A DNA stretch of 64,000 nt from positions 15,046,187-15,110,186 of the forward strand of contig CM032663.1 in assembly GCA_019095985.1 (NCBI GenBank), read 5' to 3'. The notes beneath the pieces are model-generated. The model was not told where the DNA came from, did not search any database, and saw only the letters and a list, made by a program, of their open reading frames with translations. Every line of letters begins with the position of its first letter. The stretch's first letter is position 1. Origin of the DNA: Streblospio benedicti. Lineage: Eukaryota; Annelida; Polychaeta; Spionida; Spionidae. Made by a program: the position numbers and the translations under genes. Of this stretch, positions 22,799 through 33,888 are shown in pieces.

Positions 22799-23534
22799 TT
22801 GTTGCAATTACTGTCTGGAAGCTTGTACTACAACTATAAAAATTTCTTCTCTGTCGTGCTGATGACACTAGTGGATGCTGACTACACTTTCATGTTTACT
22901 GATGTTGGTGGGGTAGGCCACCAGTCTGACATGCAGCTCTTCAATTTGTCTCTGCAAAAAAAAGGCCTAGATGACGGTCTGATGCGCTGGCCTGATGAAA
23001 CCATTCAGCCAGAGAAATTTGACTCATGAGCAACGGATCTACTATTACAGAATAACTCGTGCACGGATGGTGGTGGAAAACGCATTTGGTATCCTTGCTC
23101 AACATTGGCAGTGCTTCCTAACCACCATGCAACAGAAACCTGAAATTGTGCAGCAAATAGTACATGCTGGCATATGTCTACACACTTTCATCAGGATGAG
23201 GCTGGCCAGAGACAATGTGCAAGACCTGGCTCCTGGAGTGGAACCCGATGGTGAAGATGAAGAGCACATCGTTATCCCAGGTGCCTGGCAACAGAACGCT
23301 AGTCTTCAACCTCTGGAAAGCAGACACGAAGGTTTGAGGGAACTGGAGGCCGCCAAGATACAGCGCCAGACTTTGGTGGAATACTTCAACTCTCCTGCAG
23401 GCGCGGTGCCTTGGCAAGAAGAGCGCGTTGCATCACATATGCGAGTAACTGTTCCAAATGATGAAAATGAACTTGAAGATGATCAAGAAATGGAAAATGA
23501 CCTAGAATCTCTAGATGACCAGCAAGTTGAGTGA
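22799..23534 (+). mobile_element. PIF/Harbinger transposase remnant (DDE_Tnp_4 type)
   Basis: Two overlapping frames encode pieces of one transposase. The first (22799-23029) has GSLYYNYKNFFSVVLM, LVDADYTFMFTDVGGVG and HQSDMQLFNLS, the region with the second catalytic Asp. The second (22995-23534) has MKPFSQRNLTHEQRIYYYR and RMVVENAFGILAQHW, the region with the catalytic Glu, and an acidic C-terminus after PGAWQQN. The N-terminal third with the first Asp (IDG region) is missing. A segment between the two pieces is deleted with a frame change. As a plain DNA transposon relic it cannot make an active enzyme. The family is recognised from these motifs. Confidence 0.88.
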
Positions 23535-23615
23535 CACTGTTCTTTACACTGTTTAATAATTGTTGAGACTATGTGTGTGTGAAATTCTGTAATTGTGAAA
23601 ATCTGTGATATGGTG

Positions 23616-23861
23616 TTGTAACTGATATTCATTTTATTAAAAAAATATTGTGAATTGTATTGTATGCTAAAAATAAATTGAATATGTTACACATCTTGAA
23701 ACTGATGTTCATTTTATTTTTAAAAAATATTGTGAATTGTATTGTATCCTAAACATAAATTAAATATATTACACATCTTGAAACTGATGTTCATTTTATT
23801 AAAAAAATATTGTGAATTGTATTTTATCCTAAAAGAAAAATAAATATGTTACACATCTTGA
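23616..23861 (+). repeat. Three tandem units of about 82 bp
   Basis: Three head-to-tail copies of a unit containing CTGATGTTCATTTTATT, ATATTGTGAATTGTATT and TATGTTACACATCTTGAAAC, just after the transposase remnant. They may be subterminal sequence of the Harbinger element. Confidence 0.85.
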
Positions 23862-24151
23862 AACAAATTGTTTTTTCTTTCTTTCTCCATGTAACAACTC
23901 TTCTGAAGTTACCAAATAAAAAGCTAATACATTAAACTTATACGCTTTCAATTTATATTTGGCTTGCAAATTTAACAGCGTAATCAGTACTTTTATGGTG
24001 TATATATTAATTTGTTAAAAGGTTTTCACCTTGCAAAATACGCCGTATATTCAGTACTTTAAACATAAATAAAAACCAGAAATGTTTTGAAGTTATATGT
24101 TTGCTAAATTTCCCAGTTATTCAGTAGTACTGTTATTGCCAATATTTATGT

Positions 24152-24358
24152 TTTTTCTTCAACTTTAATACTTATTAGTTCATTTTATTTGTGGACTTTG
24201 ACATTTTTCTTTAAAAATAAATAATAATAATAAAAAATAATTAAAACTATTAAGAATTTTTTTCTTCAACTTTAATACTTATTAGTTCATTTTATTTGTG
24301 GACTTTGACATTTTTCTTTAAAAATAAATAATAATAATAAAAATAATTAAAACTATTT
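24152..24358 (+). repeat. Two tandem units of about 105 bp
   Basis: The stretch TTCTTCAACTTTAATACTTA through TTTGTGGACTTTGACATTTT to AATAATAATAA is present twice in direct order. Confidence 0.85.
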
Positions 24359-24369
24359 ATTGTAAACTA

Positions 24370-25800
24370 TTTATATATAATACTTGCCGATAATTTGACA
24401 TACTATTATTATTTTGTTTGGCATTGGAATTAAGTAAAGTAGAATTTTTAAAACGATAATCCATCATTAGTTTTACTCTAATAACATTGGTTAAATAGCA
24501 ATATTGAAAAAATAACATTTGAATTAATTTATTTATGTTACTTGCTGCTTTTTTGACATACTATTATTATTTGGTTTGGCATTGGAATTAAGTAAAAAAG
24601 TAGAATTTTAAAACGATAATCCATCATTAGTTTTACTCAAATAACCTTGGTTAAATAGTAATATTGAAAAACTAAATGTTAATTAAATTGCTTGTGTGAT
24701 GTTGCTTCCACCATTTTTATTTCATAAATAATACTTGGTTGTAAATGCTTCAAATGGCTCCACTAAAGCACTTTACAGCTTCAAAACGATAATGTTTATG
24801 TTTTTTTATATCTAACAAACATAAAAGGTTGAGAACACTTAACTCCTTGATTGAGCGTTAAACAACAAATTGCATACTTTTTTCAATAGCTGTCTAATAT
24901 TATAATTTCTAGTGCATTGATTGTAGAAAGGCTTTAAACCAAAGGGCTAATATGCACTGTCTAATTAATTAATGATGGCTTTGCCCATATATAAATAGTT
25001 CTTTGCACTAACTTGTAATAATTAAAACTATTTTATATAATACTTGCCGATAATTTGACATACTATTATTATTTGGTTTGGCAATGTCATTATTAATAGA
25101 ATTTTTAAAACGATAATCCATCATTAGTTTTACTCAAATAACCTTGGTTAAATAGTAATATTGAAAAATTAAAATGTGAATTAGTTTGTTTATGTGGCTG
25201 CTGTTCTCTCCATTTTAATTTCATAGTCAACATTTGGTTGCATAGCTATAATAAAGCATTTAAGGTTCTTAAAATAGGTGTTCTTTAATTGTCACTAAAA
25301 AATACATAGGCACAATATCAAATCTGTCAAATTAGTCCTATGCAATTGTCTTTTCTCCAAACTTTTGTGAGCAACCACAATAACTGAAATTTAGACAGTT
25401 TTGAGCAACCACTAAATAATGGCAGATCTACAGGTTGTCCACAAATTTTCACTTTCACTGTTACTAATACAATTCAGTATATGTCCCATATATCTAGTAT
25501 GAATAATAATATCCGGGTGTAAACCGTAAATAAATATACTATACTCTTTACAAACACACTATATTCAAATCTATAACCACCACCATAAGACACTACAGTA
25601 TTACCGGCTTAAGTACTAGAAACACCTCAGATACTGAAGCGTAGCGTGCATAAAAGGCTAATCCAGATAGAGTTTCCCAGCAGGCACATCAATGTTGTTA
25701 CAACGTTAAATCCAACATTGAAACCATAGTCTAATTAATTAATGATGGCTTTGCCCATATATAAATAGTTCTTTGCACTAACTTGTAATAATAATGATAA
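24370..25800 (+). repeat. AT-rich region of dispersed direct repeats
   Basis: A block with GACATACTATTATTATTT, AAAACGATAATCCATCATTA and CTTGGTTAAATAGTAATATT occurs at about 24380-24510, 24540-24670 and 25040-25175. A second block, TAATTAATGATGGCTTTGCC with CTTTGCACTAACTTGTAATA, occurs at 24959-25023 and 25732-25795. At 25681-25730 there is a CAGCAGGCACATCAATG motif of a kind common in animal repeats. No gene is seen here. It looks like layers of non-autonomous repeats. Confidence 0.7.
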
Positions 25801-25989
25801 TAATAATAATAATTATTATTCATGAAACACATTTCCTGTAAATCGGCAGCCAAATGCGCTGAACATTTAAAAATATGCGACATAATTTAGATGATATAAA
25901 ATCAATTAGCAATTATATAAAATACTATCACAGGATAATAAGAATCATAAAAACATAATTATCATAATATCAATATAATATAAAAACAT

Positions 25990-28017
25990 TAATTAATCAA
26001 AGGCAATTCTAAAAAGATGAGTTTTGATTAAGATTTGAAACTATTCACATTATCACAAATTTGAATGTCATGAGGTAGTTCATTCCAAAGCTGTGGTGCA
26101 CAAGTTTGGAAAGCACGATATCCATAGCTATTGTTTGTGGACTTACACCTACGTAAGGTAACTTTGTTTTGAGATCTTATATTAGTTCTCTGGCTGGCTT
26201 GTACACAGTAATCAGACCAGATAAATATGATGGGGCAAGACCATGTATACATTTAAAAGTAAGTAACAACATTTTATATCTCATTCTAAAAATCACTGGT
26301 AGCCAATGTAGTTCTTTCAGGACAGGGAAAATATGAACATATTTCGCCGTCAATGTCACTATGCGTGCAGCATGATTTTGGACCCTTTGCAGTTTTTTTA
26401 ATGTGTAGCATGGGAATACCATAGAGACGACTATTGTTCTGATCAAGCCTAGAGGAGATGAAAGCATGCACCAGCTTTTCTGCAGCAGACTTTGTAATGA
26501 GATGTCTTATTCTTCCAATGGAACGTATATGAGGGTAACATGATCGACAAATAGAGTTAATTTGGTCAACCATAGACATATGTGTATCTAGTATGGCTCC
26601 AATGTTTCTAACTGACTCAGAGTTTGTAAATGAAGATTCTCCAATTTTGATTGATGATACATTTTCAACCCTGCAATTGTTATACTTAGAACAGAGGACA
26701 AGAAACTCTGTTTTACCGTGATTTGACTTAAGGTGATTGCTCTGCATCCACTTACTAATGTCAGCTATGCACTTCTCTAGAATTTTAATAGATTGATCAC
26801 CATTTGGTGGATCAAATGAGACATAAACTTGCGTATCATCTGTATATAGATGGTATTTGACGCCATGACTGCTGATAATAGATCCAAGAGGAGCTTGATA
26901 TATAGTAAATCCAAAAGGCCCTAGTATGGATCCCTGCGGAACACAAGTATCCAGGATATGTGGTTTTGAAGTGCAACCAATGACATTAATAACTGGTTTC
27001 CTATCTTCAAAATATGAACGAAGCCATTCTAAAGCTTTACCTGTGATGCCAATAGACTTCACCAACCTCTCCAATAAGAATGATTGATTTATTGTGTCAA
27101 ATGCTGCAGAGAGATCCAACAGACAACGCAGCACACACTTCTTCTTATCAAGATACAGTTTAGCAGTTGCTATATCGTACGCGTTATTGTACCACTTTGC
27201 TTGTAAACGTATTGGAATTACTTTGGTCTTTAGTGGTGCATGTTTATCAAGCAGATTACCAAGTGAATTGCAGTATTGATCAACAAGTTCATCCAAATCG
27301 TCTGAAGGGTTTGTGCACAAATCTAATTTAGACAGATCTGATAACCATAGACTAAGATCAATAGCTTTTATATTCCTATATGTTATCGTTTTCTTCTAGC
27401 TACAAGGTTGGCGATATGGCAAGGTGAACAATATAGGTGAGTGGTCCGATATTGACGGTGGAAGAACCTCAATATTTCTTATAATTTCAACATTTGATCT
27501 GGTGATGACAATATCCAGAATATGCCCACGTACATGGGTTGGTTGGGAGATATGTTGTGTTAGATTCAGTGAAAACAGAAGATTTGTGAAATCAGCTGCT
27601 TCATTATCACTGGCATCATTTACATGATAATTGAAGTCACCAAGAGCAATCAACTTTCCCGAGAGAGTTGATAAACTATCAATATACCGGTAGTCGGAAA
27701 ACTCCTCCATAAAGACGGAGTGTGGTTGCCAATAATTACTAGTAGATGGAGTTTTGTAGATATTACCAGTTGAGAATAATGCTTCTATAAAATCACATGA
27801 CATCAATGGCGATCTCTTAACTAGGTTAAGTGTGAGACAGTCCCTGAAGATCAGAGCTACTCCACCACCTCTGCCAGAGATCCTTGGGATGTGTTCATTT
27901 TTGTACCCTTGTGGTGTAATACTAAATACTAATATCATCACATATGTGACTAGATAGTCATGTTTCTGTTATTGCGCATAAATCAACATTATTATCACAA
28001 AGTCAGCTATCTCATCC
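25990..28017 (-). mobile_element. LINE, CR1/L2-like: endonuclease and reverse transcriptase remnant
   Basis: Minus strand. The endonuclease part (about 27396-27995) contains GYKNEHIPRISGRGGGVALI, LIALGDFNYHVN and ILDIVITRS, with SDHSPILFTL near its end. The reverse-transcriptase part (about 26470-27320) has LLDLSAAFDTINQ, PQGSILGPFGFTIY and the active-site box YHLYTDDTQVYV. The 3' end carries RVQNHAARIVT, LKELHWLPV and the closing PQLWNELPHDIQ-type motif. Motifs upstream of LLDLSAAF are deleted, and the 3' part changes frame more than once. It is dead. Its 5' end is interrupted at 28013-28017 by the long-armed element and resumes at 29713. Confidence 0.88.
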
Positions 28018-29707
28018 CACGGCGTTCAATCGATGTGCAGTGCTCGTGTGGTTTACCCAGTGCTCGTGCAAAGATAACCAGAATTCGTGTGTGATTTGTT
28101 TACTTTTGAACTGACAACTTTTTGTTTTTGGCTCCTGGTTACTTAACTGTATATCTTTTGCCCAATTTCTTTAGTGCATGGAAAATGGGAATATCTCTAC
28201 TGTCTAAGGAAAGTTTCAATGCGCATCTGCATTGGCTGGTTTTTGCCGCTAACTCCGCAATACATGACCACCCCCCCTCCATATGCCATTCATCCAGTAG
28301 AAAGTGGAGAATATTATGGCTTTAAACACTGCATTTGGACAATGTGAGCATGAGAATATGTATAGATCTTGATAGGCAACAGATCAATGCATTCTCATGC
28401 TTGTTGAAAGCATATACTGAACAAAAATGTAAAAAGAAGTGGTAAGTTGAAATCACCAGTGCTCGTGCGAGCTGCAAACCAGTGATGGTGTGTATTTCAT
28501 TGATGTTATGTATTTACATGAAATATCTTAAAACATTGTACCTGGGTCAGGGGTCAGGGGTGCCACCCCCAAATCTTCCTGGAAACTCATGATCTAAAAT
28601 AAGTTGAACATTGTATAATACACCTGACGTCATATTACGTATAAAATAAGGAAAATGTAAGAACAACTGTGTAATTGTGTAGGAGTGAGCCTAAAACAGT
28701 CAAGCACTCAAATGAAGAAAGCAATGTGCATTGTCAATTAGAGATATGATCATTTATGGCTCAATTACTTATTGCTGTTATTTCCACTTGATCATCAACA
28801 ATTCAACAAAAATGCTTCCAATGATGAACATTACGGTATATCAAGTGATTAACAACTAGCAGGCTTAAATGGCCTTCAAAACTTTAAATAGGAATTATAT
28901 TTAAATGGAATTATATCTCACCTCATAGGTTAAACCAATTTGTCACTTTCACTTTCGGTTTCAATCACGTGAATGCTGTGCAGTATTCAAAAATCAGAGT
29001 ACTGAAACATTCCAGCTAGCAAACAAACGTTACAAAATCATTAACCTGAACATTGGGCCTGATTAAAAATTGATGGCATATTTAATTGGAATGAAGCATA
29101 CCAATCCATATGGAATTATAAATTCGTAAATGTCTTTGTATTGACAAGTCCATTAGTGTATGTAAATTTTGATGGTTTCACCCTCAGAAGTGAGGCTGAA
29201 AGCAATCCTTGATATATAACATCAATGAAGTACACACCATCACTGGTTTGCAGCTCGCACGAGCACTGGTGATTTCAACTTACCACTTCTTTTTACATTT
29301 TTGTTCAGTATATGCTTTCAACAAGCATGAGAATGCATTGATCTGTTGCCTATCAAGATCTATACATATTCTCATGCTCACATTGTCCAAATGCAGTGTT
29401 TAAAGCCATAATATTCTCCATTTTCTACTGGATGAATGGCATATGGAGGGGGGGTGGTCATGTATTGCGGAGTTAGCGGCAAAAACCAGCCAATGCAGAT
29501 GCGCATTGAAACTTTCCTTAGACAGTAGAGATATTCCCATTTTCCATGCACTAAAGAAATTGGGCAAAAGATATACAGTTAAGTAACCAGGAGCCAAAAA
29601 CAAAAAGTTGTCAGTTCAAAAGTAAACAAATCACACACGAATTCTGGTTATCTTTGCACGAGCACTGGGTAAACCGCACGAGCACTGCACATCGATTGAA
29701 CGCCGTG
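28018..29707. mobile_element. Long-armed inverted-repeat transposon, 1690 bp, complete
   Basis: The arms 28018-28509 and 29216-29707 are reverse complements, 492 bp each, with about three mismatches that I could see and no indels. The element starts CACGGCGTTCAATCG and ends in the exact inverse. It is flanked by the direct repeat CATCC (28013-28017 and 29708-29712). Removing it and one CATCC rejoins the LINE sequence NARSVNNKAD to EIADFV, which proves the insertion. The word CAGTGCTCGTG lies twice near each outer end and once at each inner end. The 706-bp centre has no coding sequence. A 5-bp duplication and a CAC start recall Transib elements, but the next bases do not match their usual CACWATG. 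Confidence 0.9.
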
Positions 29708-29712
29708 CATCC

Positions 29713-29860
29713 GCTTTGTTGTTGACTGATCGCGCATTCAATAAACATAGCTTTAAACACTTTCCCGTTAAATCACAATCAATACCTGTGTGTGTTCTAA
29801 TTAGATTCTCCTCTACAACTGAGGACTTATTGGCTTGAACCCCAGAGCTAAAAGTTCGAC
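29713..29860 (-). mobile_element. 5' portion of the split CR1/L2-like LINE
   Basis: The minus strand reads LKLCLLNARSVNNKAD, the typical start of a CR1/L2 endonuclease. It continues at 28017 on the other side of the inserted 1690-bp element. Confidence 0.75.
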
Positions 29861-29879
29861 CCTAACATCTCGCAGTCCT

Positions 29880-30680
29880 CAAAGGATTGAATAGACCGAT
29901 TATAAGCAAAGGAATGAATGGCTTTTAAGATTTTATGTCTCCCAGGTACTCTTGTTTGAAAACCATTCCGAGCTATGTCACTAAGAGTTAAATTAGGCCA
30001 GATGAAATTATATGACTTTGACTTTTCACATGTATTCTTTATAATGTGTGCTTCCTAGGGGGCACTTTCTTTGACCGACCACATACTTTCTCTGTTATTC
30101 AAGTAACCTCTTTTTCAAGTTCAGCCATGACTATTCCACAGAATCTGTCAGACTGACTGTCTGGAGGGCCTCATTAATTTCACTTGAAAACTCTGTTTTG
30201 CATGTCTGATCTTTCAGCTTTCAAATATGCAGCTTTGGAGTGCACTTTTGACTTTGGGTGGTAACAGTTTCAGTAACAGATCACACACTAAGAGCCAGTG
30301 CACAGGTACGAATTCTTCACATCTTGATGTTCTTAGATACTTTTAGATCTTTCTTCCTCAGCAGAACATAGTCAATCTGACTGCAGCGACCACCTGATTG
30401 ATTGGTGTGTTATGAGATGCTGCTCTGGTTTCTTGAAGGAATTGACAACCACCATATCATAGGCTATCGCTAACTCAAGGATACGTTCCCTCTCAGTATT
30501 GCGTGAGCTGTAACCGTATCCACCATGAACATTATCGTAACCGTTGGGACCGATCATGGTACATGTATATCTCTGCCTATCTTCCTCATACTCCGCACAT
30601 TCCTCAAGACACCTTCTCTAATCATCTTCATCTAATCCATCAAACATCTTTCTGCACTCTCCATGAATCCTATCTCCATA
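29880..30680 (-). mobile_element. RTE/BovB-like LINE fragment
   Basis: The minus strand holds MIGPNGYDNVHGGYGYSSRN, ILELAIAYDMVVVNSFKK and IDYVLLRKKDLK. These match the endonuclease segment of RTE/BovB-like LINEs (annotated in many genomes as craniofacial development protein 2-like). The frame is broken by several stops and shifts, and no reverse transcriptase follows. It is a relic. Confidence 0.75.
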
Positions 30681-30999
30681 ACCAAGGGCTTTGCCAACTG
30701 CTGTCTGTGTTCGTTGCACTGGATTTTGGCAATCACCTGTTGCTGTATGAATGCGGGTATAAAATTAAGTGCAATTCTGTGCAGCTGAAAGGATACTTAT
30801 TGAGGGTATAATTGCTTGTTTGATGTTCCTACTCCTGGGCCTGCGTCAGTTTGGTCAAATATTCTTGGTTTCAAATCTGTGGATTAACATTAAATTAGAA
30901 TACTAAATATTCTAAATGTACTATTGTTGCTTGTTTACGTAGCTATGTATAAATAAAAATAATAAAATAAATAAATAAAATAAATAATAAATATGTACA

Positions 31000-31133
31000 A
31001 TAGCCCGGATAGGGGGGAGGTCATAGTTTCAATATCATTCGCATAGGGGGGGGGGACTTTTCATTTCATAATGATAGGGGGGGTCAGACTTTAAAAACTA
31101 ATTCCTCCGGAAAACCAACCGACCCCCCGGGGT
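31000..31133. repeat. Remnant of the G-run repeat family
   Basis: Three units on runs of 6-9 G (GGGGGGAGGTCATAGTTT, a 9-G run with ACTTTTCATTTC, GGGGGGTCAGACTTT) end in an inverted CCGACCCCCC. This is like the end of the element at 20455-21503. An AAATAAAT run lies just left, at 30950-30995. Confidence 0.65.
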
Positions 31134-31280
31134 GCATACCAGGAGTCTGAGGCCTACTTGGCCAACCGCCTGCAGGCAAATGTTGCCCATAGTCAGAGCT
31201 ACCTGGAGAGCTACATTGAAAGGTTAATAGAGTCCGAAGCCTCGTCACTTGAGGAGGAGGAGGATGAGGAGGAAACATGA
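31134..31280 (+). CDS. Short acidic C-terminal coding segment, unknown protein
   Basis: A frame of 48 codons ends at TGA (31278-31280). It contains ESEAYLANRLQANVAHSQSY, LESYIERLIESEASS and an acidic end LEEEEDEEET. Codon use and composition look like real protein, and the sequence is GC-rich among AT-rich neighbours. There is no start codon. A possible acceptor is CCAG just before GAG at 31143, but the G-run repeat directly upstream leaves no pyrimidine tract. It may be the last exon of a gene, or a fragment or retrocopy of one. I do not recognise the family. Confidence 0.4.
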   Translation, partial: AYQESEAYLANRLQANVAHSQSYLESYIERLIESEASSLEEEEDEEET

Positions 31281-31476
31281 GGGCAGGCGACGGTGACGAG
31301 AATTAAAAGTTCTGGTTCAGGCTGGCAGGTATGGAGGCAGACCTTGGTGGAGGCTGCTGCTGCTGCTTCTTCATGGCCGTGTGACTCAACCAATCATAAT
31401 TCGACACTCATTTAGTGCTCTTGTCTGCAAATATTATTATTGATTGGTAGCGAGAAAATAAAAGGTTATTTTAGGA

Positions 31477-31562
31477 GTGGCTGTAAGATATCAGAAAATA
31501 TCTCACCTCTTGTTAACAATCCACGGGAGATGAGATATCCTCTGATATCTAACAGCCACGAA
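31477..31562. repeat. Short hairpin-forming inverted repeat (86 bp)
   Basis: GTGGCTGTAAGATATCAGA... is mirrored by ...TCTGATATCTAACAGCCAC, with arms of about 33 bp (a few mismatches) around a centre of about 18 bp. It could be a tiny MITE or a structured RNA. Nothing else supports a function. Confidence 0.65.
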
Positions 31563-33888
31563 TATAATAACTTAAACATGTTTTACCCGCCACCCCCACC
31601 CCTTATTTTCCTTTTTGTATAGAAATGACCCCTTATTTTTACATTCTTTGGTATAGACATGACCCCTATTTTTGTACATGTCTAAAAATATTGTCGACAG
31701 GTCCAATATGCACCAAAAACAATATCATTTTTAATACAAAAAAACGCATTTAATGTCCATATTATAGTGTGTAATGAGTATGAAATGTATCTATAACTTT
31801 CTGTATTTTGATATGAATTCTAAATCAACCTCTTTTATTTAATTGCTTATCAGTGTGCATTTCTCAAGTTTAAAATCTTGTTTTAGTGGTTCAGAAGGTA
31901 TAATGCCAGGCACAAAGTTTCTTATATAAAAGACTTTCTACAAACAGATACTGTAAAACTAGAATATTTCGTGGTATTAAATTTTGAGATTAACATCTAT
32001 TAATTATTTTGAGACTATTCAATTTTGCGATTTTGGGCCATCCTAGACCTACCTTACATTGACTATTAATGTTTGCTGAACTATTTTATTTAACACACCT
32101 GCTTACGCAATTCGCAAATTAAATTGTGTGCAAACATTTCTAGTTTAACAGTAGTTGTAACATCATCTTGGATTATATTTTTCATTATATATAAATATGT
32201 TTTTCCGTGTTCTTTTTTTATACTTATATAGTAATTTATCACAGATCAAGAAAACAAATAATAGCTAAGTAGCTGTGCGTGATAAACCAAATGAATAAAA
32301 TATAAAAATAAATATAATTGTTACCATATTGTCCTAAGCTATGATCTGTAAAATTGAAAATTGAAGCATGTAGATCAAATTGGTTAAAAAAAGAAATACT
32401 AATATATTTGTAATCAATTTTATAAATATAAATATTTTGCAAGTGAAACATGCAATGTACATACATATTCAGTGTAAAACTAAACCCGTATATTAAAATC
32501 GATCTATTTTCAGAGCTAAATAGCTATTTCAAATATTGAATACACGCATTTAGTAATTGAAACATAACATGACATTATTAAATAACATTTCAGATCCATT
32601 CGATTACAAATATCCGTACATGGAGTCCAAAAATAAGTGCCAGAAACTTCTAGACAATTGAAAAACTTGTCTTTTTTCTACATAGTACATGTAACTCATG
32701 CTTAGTTATGTCCATAGATAAGCATTTCAACGTATATTGTTTACAGGAATTAAAATCGTGCACATCTGAGCATGGGTCTAATTGACCAAAATGACTGACA
32801 AGCTTATAGTGAACAGTTGAGATGTAGACTGGCAGCCACCCCACACCCCGGGGGCCACACCCTCTGAACGAGGCATAAATAGAGCCTGTCAAAATAAATT
32901 TAGGATTTGATTGATCGATTGATTGATTGAAAATCAAATGTCAGTAAACACAGTCCAACACGTGTTGCCATGTTGATCGAGGGACCCTGCCAGCGTAACT
33001 GATGTGAAATCCTGCATGACTGGTCCATTGACTGATAGGCAACATTACAATAGCTATTAAATTAACTTATAAATTGAATAATCATCTCGAAATCAAGAAG
33101 GGTAGAAGTCCTACTAATCCAGCAAAGAATGTACCCTGCTCCACACCTAATATTGATAATTGAACAGACTGTATATGGCAGTAAAAGAGAAATTCGACAA
33201 CAATGAGTATTTAGCATTAAATTACAATATCATGCTACATGCTATTTACATGTTAAAGCAGAAACTAAAAAGCTATCAACATCTGTAAATTGATGACGCT
33301 CCATACACTATAAAAAAATAATTAAGGACTATCATTCAACATGTTCCTTTACTTCAACATTATTGTAATTATTCATAGAATAAGATATACATGTACATTG
33401 TACACGTATGCATACATGTAAAGCTTGTTTGTTTCTGTATTAGAGATTCTTACAATTCAATTTCAGAAATACATACATATATATATATTCTTCGTCATAT
33501 TATAGAGCTTGTACTTTTACACATAAAAAATATTTTCAATTACATGTACAATTAGACAAGTTAAATTGATAAAAACAAGCCCCAACAAATTCACAAAATG
33601 TGAATTGAATGAAATAAGCATCCTTCAAAGATAAATATATATTTACAGTCATGATATCAACAACATATAGTGTACACCTACAAACACAACCTTTCAAGGT
33701 ATACAAAAGTCAAAAGCAATCATAAAATTATTTATCACCATAAAACCTCAACCTGAATTTGGTTGACATAATTGTTAAACAAAAACCATTTTGCTTTTAT
33801 TTTAACAGTGTAAAATCTGTAAAAATACTCTTCATAAAAAAAGTTATCAGTAACTTGCTATTTGAATCTTCCAAAAAAATGATTCAAT
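31563..33888. other. Intergenic stretch and 3' flank of the zinc-finger gene
   Basis: Near 31590-31680 a short phrase, GACCCCTTATTTTT with TATAGA, recurs. A GATT run lies at about 32910-32930. The right part (about 33300-33888) is probably the 3' untranslated region of the minus-strand gene. No coding segment recognised. Confidence 0.5.

Noticed and set aside
28122-29603. Two identical 67-codon open frames on opposite strands (MFLAPGYLTVYLL)
   Set aside because: They are the two arms of the inverted repeat. The identity comes from the arms, and the peptide shows no protein-family feature. It is not counted as a gene.
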